A stretch of 64,000 bases of DNA from Bacillota bacterium. GTDB taxonomy: Bacteria > Bacillota > Clostridia > Lachnospirales > Lachnospiraceae. The translations under genes were made by a program, and so were the position numbers. Shown here in pieces: positions 36,237-46,319 of the stretch (the stretch's first letter is position 1; every line of letters begins with the position of its first letter). The stretch spans positions 62,001 to 126,000 of the forward strand of contig JAEXNR010000052.1 of NCBI GenBank assembly GCA_023439505.1, read 5' to 3'. The notes under the pieces are model-generated. The model had not been told where the DNA came from. It was given only the letters and a program-made list of their open reading frames with translations, and ran no database searches.

Positions 36237-37631
36237 TTACTTTATCTTACTATAAAACTCGGTAGCCAGCTCCGTCATAGAAGACTCAATAGCACCAAAT
36301 TCTGAAGCCGGCTCAAGATTTAAATCCATGCATACTTTTTTGAAAACGCCACTCATATCTCCGAGTCCAGGAACGCTTCCAGCTCTATCCGGAGTCGCTG
36401 TGCTAAGCAAGGTTTTAAAAACTTCAATCCCTGTTTCGTCTAAACCGTAATCTCTGTAATTTTCAAAAACGGCTTCAGACCTAGCCTCACCGATACGAGA
36501 AGCTATCTCATGGAATATAATTCCGGTTTTTTCAGGATCAGTAAGTGTTTTTGGCATTACAAATGGGCGAAAGTCAAGCATCGGAGAACCGTACTCAGTT
36601 GCACTTGGCCCTTTTGGAAAGGGTATAAAACCGTAATCATTTTCCATATTTTTTCCAATTTCATTTTGCGCAGCCCAAATAAAGAATGTCATAAAAGCTG
36701 TCTTGTTATCCGTAAAATTCTTAGCGGCAGCCACCCAATCTTCTTCAGGGTCAATTACATTATCCTCGAAACGGAGTTGACGTGCGAAGTTTGCAGCTTC
36801 GATCGCCTCGGGACTGTTCATGTTATAAACATAAGAACCGTTGCCGTTATCCTTAATATAGCTAGCGTTGTTTGAAAACAGAAGGACGCTTTCAAGCATA
36901 TCTCCACCTACACCAAATTGGTCTTTAACACCATCGCCATCCGTATCGGCTGATACACCTTTGCAGATTTCTCTGAATTTATCCCATGTCCACTCGCCTT
37001 TTTTATAAAGCTCGACAGGGTTTTCCATTCCCGCTTTTTCAATTACCTGATAGTTGACAAAAAGACCGGGTAGATTATCAGTGACGCCAAACCACAAACC
37101 GTATGTATTTCCATTTATTGTTGTGGCGTTAGTCACGATGGGTGTATAAATACTTGAGTCAAATTCCGCTTCAGGTATCGTATTTATTTTATAAAGCGTA
37201 TCAGCTGCAAGTAACGACATATACTGTCCAAATGGAAGGTCAAGCACGTCAAAGGGTTTATCACCCGCCATAATAGATTGTGTAACCTCTTCTGCTATCA
37301 TGTTCGGGTCGCTATAATGCTTAAATGTAATCTTACAATTATATTCTTTTTCGATTTCCGCAAACTGCTCAAGTATAAAATCGTCAAGTTCCGATTTACC
37401 GGCTACACGACTATAATCGTCAACCCAGTGTGACGCTAATACGAACTCATAACCTCCTAAATCAATGGCCGGTTTGGCGTCAACAGGTACTTCTGTTGTT
37501 TCAACACCTTTGTTATCGCTATCATTGGTTTTGTTTTTAGCTGTGCTGCACCCAGCAAACGAACCAATAACCAAAATCATCACTAACATTAGCGATATCA
37601 ATTTCTTTTTTGAATTCAGTTTCACAATCAA
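36237..37631 (-). CDS. Sugar ABC transporter solute-binding lipoprotein
   Basis: A 464-residue family-1 extracellular binding protein. The signal peptide ends in the lipobox SFAGC (Cys28), followed by a short Asn/Asp-rich linker. The mature part shows the usual pattern: EFVLASHWVDDYSR, QSIMAGDKPFDVLDLP, KAGMENPVELYKKGEWTWDKF (typical hinge region), and FIPFPKGPSATEYGSPML. An AGAGGAGGA site lies 6 bases before the ATG. It follows permease pair 2 (38734-39684 and 37806-38729) in the same operon and is their likely partner. The GEWTWDKF motif is common in binding proteins for plant-type oligosaccharides; the ligand is not determined. Confidence 0.9.
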   Translation of the reverse strand: MIVKLNSKKKLISLMLVMILVIGSFAGCSTAKNKTNDSDNKGVETTEVPVDAKPAIDLGGYEFVLASHWVDDYSRVAGKSELDDFILEQFAEIEKEYNCKITFKHYSDPNMIAEEVTQSIMAGDKPFDVLDLPFGQYMSLLAADTLYKINTIPEAEFDSSIYTPIVTNATTINGNTYGLWFGVTDNLPGLFVNYQVIEKAGMENPVELYKKGEWTWDKFREICKGVSADTDGDGVKDQFGVGGDMLESVLLFSNNASYIKDNGNGSYVYNMNSPEAIEAANFARQLRFEDNVIDPEEDWVAAAKNFTDNKTAFMTFFIWAAQNEIGKNMENDYGFIPFPKGPSATEYGSPMLDFRPFVMPKTLTDPEKTGIIFHEIASRIGEARSEAVFENYRDYGLDETGIEVFKTLLSTATPDRAGSVPGLGDMSGVFKKVCMDLNLEPASEFGAIESSMTELATEFYSKIK

Positions 37632-37805
37632 ATCCTCCTCTTCTTTTTCATTTCTACTTTTTCATTTGTACTTTTTTACTGCTCACTTTTTACTTCGCGT
37701 TTTGTACACAATAAAAACTCTCTCCTTACCTATTCTAAGCATCCCTCCTCCCATCGCACAAAACATAATCACCCAAAAGATCTTTATTTTGAACATTCAT
37801 ACGAA

Positions 37806-38729
37806 TCACCCTACAATTCCGCTTTTCTCCAATCCTTCTATGTAATGTTTTTGCGTGAAGAAGTATAGTAAACCAATTGGAGCTAATATTAGGATCGTCG
37901 CAGCACTGAACAATGCCCTCCTTGTCGCGGGGTCTATATCTCTCCCGTAGTTCGCAATTGCAGACACGGAGGACGGTAAGGTAATTAACTGACTTAAAAA
38001 TAGTCTAGGATAATATGTATCAGTCCAAGCCCAGGAGAATGAGAATAAGAACACTGTTATCATCATGGTCTTTGCCATAGGAAGCATGATTTTAACAAAT
38101 ATCTGAAACGAATTTGCCCCATCAACATAACCCGACTCTTCCATCTCTTTTGGTATACCTTTTAAAAATTGTGTCATAAGATAGATATAGAGCCCGTTTT
38201 TTAAGCCGAATCCCGTAATCGACAATAAAAGGAACGGCGTAAAACTGTCAAGGACATTAAGTGGTTTCCCGGTAATTAGCGTAAATATGCCGAAAAAATC
38301 AAAAAATCTAAATTTCATAAACAATGATGTCATTATCGTTTGCGGTGGAATAAGCAATGTTACGATAACTAAAACACAGAGTAGCTTTTTCCCCGGAAAA
38401 TCAAATCTCCCTAAGCCATAACCTATAAATGTACACGAAAGAACTTGGATAAGACTAATACTCAACGCCAACAAAGTTGAATTCATAAACGATTTCAGGT
38501 ATTTCATGGCATTCATAGCATCAGTGAAATTTTTAAGAGTAGGTTTTTTTGGTATATGATTAACCGTACTATCCATCAAATCATTATAGCTCTTAATTGA
38601 TTCAATGCCCTTCGTTAGTATTGGCATTAATATTACGTATATAATGCAAATAATGAAAACCCACTTAATTACCGAAAGTACAAACTGTTTTATATCTAGA
38701 TTGTGCATTGTCCTTAGAATATTACGCAA
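37806..38729 (-). CDS. Sugar ABC permease, MalG type (system 2)
   Basis: A 307-residue inner-membrane protein with about six TM helices. The permease loop that contacts the ATPase is recognisable as EESGYVDGANSFQIFVKIML (about 200). The C-terminus FFTQKHYIEGLEKSGIVG is typical of MalG-like subunits. It starts 4 bases after the stop of its MalF-type partner, with which it would form the pore. No ATPase gene exists in the window; as in many Firmicutes, a shared MsmX-type ATPase encoded elsewhere probably drives it. The stretch 37632-37805 upstream of the next gene is pyrimidine-rich and empty. Confidence 0.92.
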   Translation of the reverse strand: MRNILRTMHNLDIKQFVLSVIKWVFIICIIYVILMPILTKGIESIKSYNDLMDSTVNHIPKKPTLKNFTDAMNAMKYLKSFMNSTLLALSISLIQVLSCTFIGYGLGRFDFPGKKLLCVLVIVTLLIPPQTIMTSLFMKFRFFDFFGIFTLITGKPLNVLDSFTPFLLLSITGFGLKNGLYIYLMTQFLKGIPKEMEESGYVDGANSFQIFVKIMLPMAKTMMITVFLFSFSWAWTDTYYPRLFLSQLITLPSSVSAIANYGRDIDPATRRALFSAATILILAPIGLLYFFTQKHYIEGLEKSGIVG

Positions 38730-38733
38730 ACGA

Positions 38734-39684
38734 TCACCTCCTCAAACGAATTTTAGTTACTTTGTTTTCATAGAATACAAATTTGTTTAGAACTAACAAC
38801 ACTAAACCAACAACAACTCCCATCGCAACGAAGTTTATCCATGCCATAGCCGATGCCATGCTGTAGTCCGAGCTCTTATACGCCATATCGGTTATTAGGG
38901 TCATAACTTTATTTTCGATGTTTAAAAAGGATTCTGATATCGTCCAAACTACGCACACAGGGACAAGAGGACTTATTAACGGCAGCGTGATTTTCCAAAA
39001 AGCTTCCCACCCCGAGCAACCCTCTACCCGAGCTGCTTCATATATCGCTGGGGAAATGGATTGAAGTCCGGCTAAAAATATAATGATCTGAACCCCTGAG
39101 CCTTTTATGATCGAATATATCCCCTCGGCTGCCGATATGATGAAGGTAGAAAACGTTTCCCCAAGGTTAAGAGCCCTTACAATATCTACAATATGGTAGG
39201 AAGAATTTAAGCCCGCTTCCTGTAAATACGCATTCAAACCTGATGTCGCAATCTCATATTGAAGGTTTTGAGCTTCTATTTGGGCAATGATACCGGTAGC
39301 CAAAATAACAGGAAGGAAAAAGATAGCTCTGATTACACCTCGTCCTCGCATTTTTTGGTTTAGAAGAACCGATATAAACAAGGAGTAAATAATGACGATT
39401 GCCAAATTCCCTAAAAGGGTGGAGATCGTTTCAACTTCGGTACGGATAAAATTGGGGTCTACTGTAAAAATGTATTTATAGTAGTTAAGTCCTTCGCTTG
39501 TGAGTGAATAACCTGTATTGCTAATGTTAATCTTGTTGATACTAAAGATAAACGACTGTACTATCGAACTTAAATACAGTAACAATAACCCAATGATAAA
39601 AGGAGCTACATAGATATATCCGCTCAAACCTTTCTTTTGTTGCAGCGGCAAACCTTTTCGTTTCTTTTTGGTTTTCAATTGCAC
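38734..39684 (-). CDS. Sugar ABC permease, MalF type (system 2)
   Basis: A 316-residue membrane protein with a basic N-terminus (KTKKKRKGLPLQQKKG), about six TM helices and a large extracellular loop after TM1-2 as in MalF-like subunits. The cytoplasmic EAA loop reads YEAARVEGCSGWEAFWKITLP (about 215-235). It starts 7 bases after the DUF5696 gene stop with AGGAGG within the overlap region, and is followed at 4 bases by its MalG-type partner. This tight packing shows one transcription unit for system 2 with the DUF5696 gene. Confidence 0.92.
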   Translation of the reverse strand: MQLKTKKKRKGLPLQQKKGLSGYIYVAPFIIGLLLLYLSSIVQSFIFSINKINISNTGYSLTSEGLNYYKYIFTVDPNFIRTEVETISTLLGNLAIVIIYSLFISVLLNQKMRGRGVIRAIFFLPVILATGIIAQIEAQNLQYEIATSGLNAYLQEAGLNSSYHIVDIVRALNLGETFSTFIISAAEGIYSIIKGSGVQIIIFLAGLQSISPAIYEAARVEGCSGWEAFWKITLPLISPLVPVCVVWTISESFLNIENKVMTLITDMAYKSSDYSMASAMAWINFVAMGVVVGLVLLVLNKFVFYENKVTKIRLRR

Positions 39685-39691
39685 ACCTCCT

Positions 39692-42319
39692 TTATCTTCT
39701 TATGTTTGCAAAATCAAGTGCAGGAACCACAACACCACTTGTATCCATGTATTCCGTATCACTATAATTCACAACAACGCGAGCACCATTTTCATAAACA
39801 GTTTCAAAGACATCCTCTGACAATTGATTATGTTCATAAATCGGAACAGTTGATAAACCTCTTAGTTCACTATTCAGGCGATCATAATTATCAATGATAT
39901 GCGCTTCCCATTTTTCATAATTGGTGCTGTAATATTTTGAAAGATAGGTATTCTTAAACACAGTGTCTTTTTCATAATTAACTAAATAATGGAGTCCTGT
40001 TCCATGTTCAGCTGCACGCAGCACTGCTATTTCAGGGTCACCTGAAAGATTGATAGGCTCACCGCAAAACTCGACATAACCATGTAGCACAATTTGAGCA
40101 AATGGCACAGACAAAGTCTCAATATCGTATGCACTTGAAGTCGAGGGTACGTTAAAAACAACATCAACATATGGTAAAAGGAAGCTGTTTCCGGTGTCAA
40201 CTGCTATCTTCATTCCACTTTCTTTTACATTTTCTACAATATTAGTTAAAACGTCTGCCGTCGCTGAACGCGTAACCACAGCATCTTTTTTAAAGTCACT
40301 ATTTAGATCCTTGCCAAAATTCTCGATAGATATGTTATCAAGGTCTAATTTGTCATAGCTTCCCATAAAATCAGCCATATAATTCGTAAGCTTGTGTGGG
40401 GACAAAATATACTTGTATGCCCACCATGACCGTTTCAACGTAGCTATATTAAAGTCTTGATCATATACACTTTGACCGCTTAAATCCCTTGAAGCATCAA
40501 AGTACTCAACAAATCTATCAAACATACTGTTTTTTTCAACATACATAGGATCGACATTAGGATAAAACTTCCATTTGTTTTGTTCGGCTTGGTTTATAAG
40601 ATTTTTAAAATCTTTTTTACTTCCCAGGGATGAAACATAATTAATTTTCGTTGAATATGATTGGTTCCCTATACCGCCATTTACCCAGTTTTTATATTTG
40701 TAAACAATGTCTTTAATACCCCTATCTTGAAGCTCTGCTGCTATCTCACCCACTTGCTTGTATGTTGTAATCGGTCTGTCACGCCACTTATTAAATCCCA
40801 TATTCCTCTCAAGGGCATAGATCGCACCGATTGATTCGAGGAAAAGTGGAAGATCTCCGGATCCTGTGTCAACTGTCGTTTTTCCAGCAAACAGTACACT
40901 TCTGTACTTTCTTGCCATTCCCGAATAGTTTGCGTCCTTGCCTGTTAAAAAGTTAAATTGGACACATATATCACTTTCCATTGGCTTTGTTGAAAATTTG
41001 AGTAATTCCTTTGATTTAATATTGTCAAGAAGATACGCTTCCTTGTTTAAGTAATCAAATACTGGTGATAAATTACATACCCCCGCTCCAACTGCGGATG
41101 TATACGCCATAATCGACGCATTTGCAGCTCCGCCTTCTATAATGGCAAGAAAAGCATCATCCCCATTTTTCAAACCATATACCGGCATGATGGTTTGGTT
41201 TGAATATTCTTGAAACAGCTTGATTTGATAACTGTTGTCCGTTCCGTAAATCGGTTTATAATAATTGTTTTCTGTCTTTTGCAAAAAATTTATTATCGCT
41301 CCACTTCCATCAGGTACAAACATATAGCCATCATCATTAGGTTGTGCTGCTCCGAAATATCTTAAAAATGATATTGTGTTTAGCTTAAATTCGTTGGAGT
41401 CATACTCGATCTGCTCGGTTTCTATTTTTGCTTTTAAACCATCTTCGTTTAATGTATAAGTAACAGGTACAAAAAACAAAGCCTGTGCTGTTTCCGACGC
41501 TTCATGCCCAATGGCTGAATATTCATGAAACATATCTTCAGCTGTAAAATTATATCTTCTCAAAAGCTCATCAAGCTTTTTCCTTGCTCTAATAGGTACA
41601 CTTCTTTCAACGTCAGGTGAAAGCTCCCTAATAATATAGAGGTCTTCTTTCTCAATGCTTGGATAATATTTAATACAATCTTTTTTCTTATCCTCTGGGA
41701 TATTAGAATAGGATGCTTTGTAATACTGTTTATTCATATACTTAGCGTCTTCTTCATTCATTGCTGCAAGTAATGTTTCGAATGTTTTAACACGAAAAAC
41801 CTTTGGAGCTATCATGATAGCGTCTTTCATACCTATTTCATATAAAATTTCCACTCCGTTTTCCAGCTTGTTGACAGTAAACTGCTTCTTAATGACACTG
41901 TCTGTATAACTGGATAAAACAACCTCCTTATCTTTCTTGTTATAATATTTCAGCTCTAACTGTGTCAGGAACCCCTCTTTCATCGTTTCGTTCTTAACGG
42001 ACTGAAGATAGTCATCACTCGGGTTCGTACTCCAGATTTTCCCAGTACTTTTAACCAAGACTGAAACACCTGTCGTTTCACTGTTATAATACATCTCGTA
42101 ATTGTTGTTTTCAGCTATTTTTGTAGTTCCCTCAAGCTTTGCTTCCTGATCATCTTCTACCTTTCGCTCATTTTGACCCTTATTAGTGTTCTCCTCCTTA
42201 CCATCGCTCAATACATTTGAAGTGATGACCTTAAGTAAAAGACCTATAGCGATACCAATTATAATTAGTACAGCGATTAGCACGCTTGTTTTTTTCTTTG
42301 CTTTCAGTATAAGTTTCAA
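39692..42319 (-). CDS. DUF5696-type membrane-anchored protein
   Basis: An 875-residue protein with a single N-terminal TM anchor (about 11-33, VLIAVLIIIGIAIGLLLK) and a large extracytoplasmic part, so it faces outward. An acidic/Lys linker (35-70) leads to a beta-rich domain (about 75-350, NNYEMYYNSETTGVSVLVKS, FLRYFGAAQPNDDGYMFVPD). A probable TIM barrel follows (about 480-760, RPITTYKQVGEIAAELQDRG, KIAVDTGNSFLLPYVD). It matches my recollection of DUF5696 proteins, which recur beside sugar ABC transporters in Firmicutes. A TIM-barrel fold in this setting suggests a surface glycosidase or glycan-handling protein; no catalytic pair can be assigned safely. It lies 13 bases after the NHL/Yip1 gene and 7 bases before the permease. 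Confidence 0.75.
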   Translation of the reverse strand: MKLILKAKKKTSVLIAVLIIIGIAIGLLLKVITSNVLSDGKEENTNKGQNERKVEDDQEAKLEGTTKIAENNNYEMYYNSETTGVSVLVKSTGKIWSTNPSDDYLQSVKNETMKEGFLTQLELKYYNKKDKEVVLSSYTDSVIKKQFTVNKLENGVEILYEIGMKDAIMIAPKVFRVKTFETLLAAMNEEDAKYMNKQYYKASYSNIPEDKKKDCIKYYPSIEKEDLYIIRELSPDVERSVPIRARKKLDELLRRYNFTAEDMFHEYSAIGHEASETAQALFFVPVTYTLNEDGLKAKIETEQIEYDSNEFKLNTISFLRYFGAAQPNDDGYMFVPDGSGAIINFLQKTENNYYKPIYGTDNSYQIKLFQEYSNQTIMPVYGLKNGDDAFLAIIEGGAANASIMAYTSAVGAGVCNLSPVFDYLNKEAYLLDNIKSKELLKFSTKPMESDICVQFNFLTGKDANYSGMARKYRSVLFAGKTTVDTGSGDLPLFLESIGAIYALERNMGFNKWRDRPITTYKQVGEIAAELQDRGIKDIVYKYKNWVNGGIGNQSYSTKINYVSSLGSKKDFKNLINQAEQNKWKFYPNVDPMYVEKNSMFDRFVEYFDASRDLSGQSVYDQDFNIATLKRSWWAYKYILSPHKLTNYMADFMGSYDKLDLDNISIENFGKDLNSDFKKDAVVTRSATADVLTNIVENVKESGMKIAVDTGNSFLLPYVDVVFNVPSTSSAYDIETLSVPFAQIVLHGYVEFCGEPINLSGDPEIAVLRAAEHGTGLHYLVNYEKDTVFKNTYLSKYYSTNYEKWEAHIIDNYDRLNSELRGLSTVPIYEHNQLSEDVFETVYENGARVVVNYSDTEYMDTSGVVVPALDFANIRR

Positions 42320-42332
42320 TGTACTGCCCTCC

Positions 42333-44456
42333 TTAACCCCGTAGCATTAATTCTCTAATAATTTCTGATACAAACGTAATTATTTCGCTTACGGTACCAC
42401 CAAAAACCAAAACGAGAAATATAATAACCCCAATTCCGGCAAAAGTAAGCACTGCAGATATGATTGATTTTAATAAAGTATACTGATGCGTAACTAAGCT
42501 ACCAAAAAAGATAAGGCAACCCATCCAAAACAAACCTAATGTATTAGCCATATCGACAAATACACGTTCCTCCAAACAAAAGAAGTGAGTTAGTGCAGTG
42601 GACAATATACCCAATAACGCATATGGAAGAGCTGCATAGCCTGTCGCTATATAGATTTCTCTATATGTTCCTTTTCCGTCCATAAGAGATGTAAAGCACC
42701 AATTAGATGTTACCCACAGAATTAGAGGAAAAGCGACCAATGAAACCAGATACCAAACATTTACGACATAGTAATAAGCGTTAGGTGCGTACATAAACGA
42801 GGTAAACATATTCCTTATCAAAATATTTAAGAATGCAAGTCCTAATATGATATTAGCTGCAGCAAGGCTTCCTCTTTTTTCATGCTTCAAATCCCAGAAA
42901 CCGTCAAAAGGGTGGAACATAATATAAAACCCATATATAAACTGATTTAAAACCCTCTGATGATACCTCTTATAATAAACACCCTTATTAACTTCTGATA
43001 GAAAGGCAAAAAGTTTGCAAATCAGAAATAATCCAATTATTAATCCGACAAAGACAAATCCAATATTTCTTTCAATCCACAGATTCCGCTGTTCCTTAAA
43101 TGCTATTGAATAATTTTTTGCGTCCAGCGACAACTTAAAATACTCCTTCGCTTTGGCATAATCTTCTTTTCGTAAATATGACTTACCAATGTTAAGAAAT
43201 GCCAAATCATAACTACCATCCTGTTCCAGTACTTGTTTCCATAAGACTACAGATTCATCAAAGTCGTAATCGTTGTATTTTTCCAAAGCTTCTATAATGG
43301 TATCTCCGAAGAGTGTTCTCTTATATTGAATTATTTCTCCGGTCTTTTTATCAAGAGCAAGAAAATCAGATCCTAAATAAGTGATAGCTGACACGTCAAG
43401 GGTATTTCCGTTTTGCTTTCCATAGCCACCAAAAGCCCCTATTAATTCTCCTTCTGCAGAATAAGTGAAGAAACGTTGCTTTTCAGCGTCCATCAACGTA
43501 TAGGTACCGGCTTCCCCTAACGCTACATCTCTTATTAATGACGGGTTATTTTTAAAAGTAAGGTCGCCTACAATCGCCATATTACCTGTTCTTCTCAAGA
43601 CATCGTCACCGCTTGGATTGAGTCTCCTTATTGGGGAAGTTTTCGGTGTTTTACTCGGATTCATGATATCGGCCATTAGTTCGCCTGTATTCAAAGCAGT
43701 TGTTGTGGCGTATAGAAAACCCTCGCTATCGATGGTAATATTGTTATATTCAGTTGGCACAAAGCTCCTCATTCGGGCCCGCTGCTCCTTTGTCATTCTT
43801 TGCTTCCATATGTAGTCAATCGGGTTATAAGCAACCTTTTGAGCTCCCATAAAGCCTTCAAAATCACCTTGGCTGGAAAGCTGTATAATTCCTTGATTAA
43901 CATTCTCCGCAACCACATAGATTCGTTGCGCTGAGTCTATAGAAATTGCAATAGGGTTGTATACATAGCCTTCGGGGAGCATGGAAGAAACAGGTGCACC
44001 TAACTCCCTTACAAATTCGCCTGTGGCAGTCAGCTCAACAATCCTGTGGTTTCCGGTATCAGCGATATATAGATTCCCAGTGGTGGATACACCGATACCT
44101 TTCGGCGTATTCAGCATATCTTCACTGTCATTTTTAACGAATGTGCTCACTTCCAACTGTAAATTAAAGTCTCGATCAAAGCGTAAAATTCTGTTATTAC
44201 CGGTATCAGCGATATAAATATTACTTTCCTTATCAACCAAAATATCCGATGCCTCTAAAAACACGCCCACTCCTAAGGAATCTCCCGAATATATTCTGTC
44301 CGGTAAATATAAGTGTGGCATTTCGGAATTGTATTGGTGCAAAGCAGGATATGTAAACGTTTTATAAGGCACGTACGAATTAGCAGATACACTAATCTGT
44401 GGAACGCTACATAGTATGGCACAAAGAAGAAACATAACCATAGTCTTTTTTTTCAT
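42333..44456 (-). CDS. NHL-propeller/TPR/Yip1 membrane protein
   Basis: A 707-residue exported membrane protein. Signal peptide (1-25), an extracytoplasmic NHL beta-propeller (about 50-400) with repeats such as NIYIADTGNNRILRFD and LYIADTGNHRIVELT, then a short TPR-like helical pair (about 415-455, AFLNIGKSYLRKEDYAKAKEYFKLSL). A C-terminal Yip1-type domain with five or so TM helices follows (about 463-707). Propeller and TPR would lie outside and the Yip1 part in the membrane. The gene sits inside a sugar-transport operon, 33 bases after permease pair 1 and 13 before the DUF5696 gene, so it is probably an accessory to glycan capture or transporter organisation. No enzymatic motif (such as the gluconolactonase metal site) was evident. 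Confidence 0.75.
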   Translation of the reverse strand: MKKKTMVMFLLCAILCSVPQISVSANSYVPYKTFTYPALHQYNSEMPHLYLPDRIYSGDSLGVGVFLEASDILVDKESNIYIADTGNNRILRFDRDFNLQLEVSTFVKNDSEDMLNTPKGIGVSTTGNLYIADTGNHRIVELTATGEFVRELGAPVSSMLPEGYVYNPIAISIDSAQRIYVVAENVNQGIIQLSSQGDFEGFMGAQKVAYNPIDYIWKQRMTKEQRARMRSFVPTEYNNITIDSEGFLYATTTALNTGELMADIMNPSKTPKTSPIRRLNPSGDDVLRRTGNMAIVGDLTFKNNPSLIRDVALGEAGTYTLMDAEKQRFFTYSAEGELIGAFGGYGKQNGNTLDVSAITYLGSDFLALDKKTGEIIQYKRTLFGDTIIEALEKYNDYDFDESVVLWKQVLEQDGSYDLAFLNIGKSYLRKEDYAKAKEYFKLSLDAKNYSIAFKEQRNLWIERNIGFVFVGLIIGLFLICKLFAFLSEVNKGVYYKRYHQRVLNQFIYGFYIMFHPFDGFWDLKHEKRGSLAAANIILGLAFLNILIRNMFTSFMYAPNAYYYVVNVWYLVSLVAFPLILWVTSNWCFTSLMDGKGTYREIYIATGYAALPYALLGILSTALTHFFCLEERVFVDMANTLGLFWMGCLIFFGSLVTHQYTLLKSIISAVLTFAGIGVIIFLVLVFGGTVSEIITFVSEIIRELMLRG

Positions 44457-44489
44457 CTTTCAGAATTCTCCTTCCTATCATAGACCTGT

Positions 44490-45362
44490 CTATTCTTTCA
44501 TACCTGATGTAGCCATTGTTTCTACTATATTTGACTGAGAGAATAAAAACACAGCAATCGGAACAAGCATCATAACCACAGAAGCTGCAAGACCTGCACC
44601 AGCTCTTGATATCCCACCTGCCAGAATTTGGGAGATGGCATAATTTACAGTTTTCAATTTTTCACTGTAGATATAAGCATTACCTCCCATGTTCCACAAC
44701 CCTTGGAACGAAAAGACAATCAAGGTAAGCCAAGCTGGCTTAACTGTCGGCATGACGATATTCCAGTAGATATAAAGCTCATGAGCTCCGTCAAGTCTTG
44801 CTGCTTCCAGTAAGGTATCCGGAACCATTGACTCCATAAATTGCTTCATAAGGTATAGTCCGAGTGGCCCCGCAAATGCCGGTATGATTACCGCGGCATA
44901 GCTGTCAATCCAACCAAGGCGGCTCATTATCAAATAATTCGGTACGCCTGTTACAGCGGTTGAAAACATTAACGATAGAACAATCATTTTAAATATAAAT
45001 TCTTTTCCGATAAAATCATGCTTCGCCAATGCATAGGCACATAAGGATGAAATAATTACATGGCCAGCTGTGCCAACAATCGATATTAATAATGTGTTGT
45101 ATACATATCTGGTGAACGGAACCCATGATAAGGACATAAGCGAAAACAAGCTTTTAAAATTATTCAAGGTTGGGTTTCTGACAGTAAGCCTTGGTGGGAA
45201 AATGAATATCTCATCCATTGGCTTTAAGGACATAACAACTGAATATACCATTGGTAAAAACATTATCGCACCTAATATATATAAGGCTATCATGATAGGC
45301 ATATCGCCCATGACAGAACGATTAAGCCGTTTTATTTTTGATTTATTCGTTATCACAATCAC
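44490..45362 (-). CDS. Sugar ABC permease, MalG type (system 1)
   Basis: A 290-residue six-TM inner-membrane permease. The EAA loop is LEAARLDGAHELYIYWNIVMP (about 195-215) and the C-terminus FSQSNIVETMATSGMKE is typical. It begins 4 bases inside the end of its MalF-type partner, so the two are translationally coupled. With the 944-residue binding protein encoded upstream it forms system 1. As for system 2, no ATPase gene is present. Confidence 0.93.
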   Translation of the reverse strand: MIVITNKSKIKRLNRSVMGDMPIMIALYILGAIMFLPMVYSVVMSLKPMDEIFIFPPRLTVRNPTLNNFKSLFSLMSLSWVPFTRYVYNTLLISIVGTAGHVIISSLCAYALAKHDFIGKEFIFKMIVLSLMFSTAVTGVPNYLIMSRLGWIDSYAAVIIPAFAGPLGLYLMKQFMESMVPDTLLEAARLDGAHELYIYWNIVMPTVKPAWLTLIVFSFQGLWNMGGNAYIYSEKLKTVNYAISQILAGGISRAGAGLAASVVMMLVPIAVFLFSQSNIVETMATSGMKE

Positions 45363-46282
45363 TCACCTACCTTAGAAATAATACGTTTTACAATTAAATT
45401 TGAAGCTAACATAATAATAAACAGCACCACAGCAATCGCAGAGGCATAGCCCATCTCAAAACGCGTACCTCCATAATCCTCCAGGTGATGCATAATCGTA
45501 TGCGTGGCATATTCCGTGCTGGGATTACCCACAAGTCCTGTTATAACACCTCCTATGCTGAAGGAGCTTGTAATGGTCATAACTGCACCGAACATTAATT
45601 GATTTTTCATAAGCGGGAGTGTGATATACCATAATTCTTGCCATCTGTTTTTTACTCCGTCAACAGAACTCGCTTCATAATATACTCTGTCAATCCCTTG
45701 AAGTCCTGCAATAAAAGCAAGAAACCCAACACCAAGACTTAGCCATAATACGACAACCACGCATAATGGCATCATATATTTCACATCTTTAAAAAATAGA
45801 ATCGGGGTATCAATGATACCGAGTCTTAAAAGCCAACCATTAACAAAGCCGTAGGAATCACCCATAAACAAAATGTTCCATATTAGATAGACATTTCCTG
45901 CAATGGAAGGAGCATAAAAGATCAAGGTAATAAATGCTCTAATCTTTGGTGTCAGTTCATTGATAAACCAGGCAACCATAAAGCTCAACATATAACTTAC
46001 CGGACCCGTAACTATCGCAAAAATCAGTGTGTTTTTTACGGCGATAATAAAAATGGGATCCCGGAAAAATAAGCGTATGTAATTTTTAAACCCAACAAAC
46101 AATGGCGCTTCTAAAACGTTAAAATACGTAAAACTAAAATAAATCGAAATTGCTACGGGTAATACAGTAAAAATTAAAAATAATACCATGAACGGTGCGA
46201 CAAAGGCATATGATACTCTGTCCTCTATTATTTTCTTTGTTACATATCGCAGGCTGTAATGAGTTTTATTTCGATCTGGCAT
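45359..46282 (-). CDS. Sugar ABC permease, MalF type (system 1)
   Basis: A 307-residue permease with six TM helices; first TM AFVAPFMVLFLIFTVLPVAI. The cytoplasmic coupling loop reads YEASSVDGVKNRWQELWYITLP (about 205-225), followed by SFSIGGVITGLVGNP. It overlaps the MalG-type partner by 4 bp and starts 37 bases after the large solute-binding protein stop, with an AAAGGAGT ribosome site. It probably forms a heterodimeric pore for an oligosaccharide or glycoside. Confidence 0.93.
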   Translation of the reverse strand: MPDRNKTHYSLRYVTKKIIEDRVSYAFVAPFMVLFLIFTVLPVAISIYFSFTYFNVLEAPLFVGFKNYIRLFFRDPIFIIAVKNTLIFAIVTGPVSYMLSFMVAWFINELTPKIRAFITLIFYAPSIAGNVYLIWNILFMGDSYGFVNGWLLRLGIIDTPILFFKDVKYMMPLCVVVVLWLSLGVGFLAFIAGLQGIDRVYYEASSVDGVKNRWQELWYITLPLMKNQLMFGAVMTITSSFSIGGVITGLVGNPSTEYATHTIMHHLEDYGGTRFEMGYASAIAVVLFIIMLASNLIVKRIISKVGE

Positions 46283-46319
46283 ATTTATATTACTCCTTTC
46301 AACACTTCCTGACGCTCTC

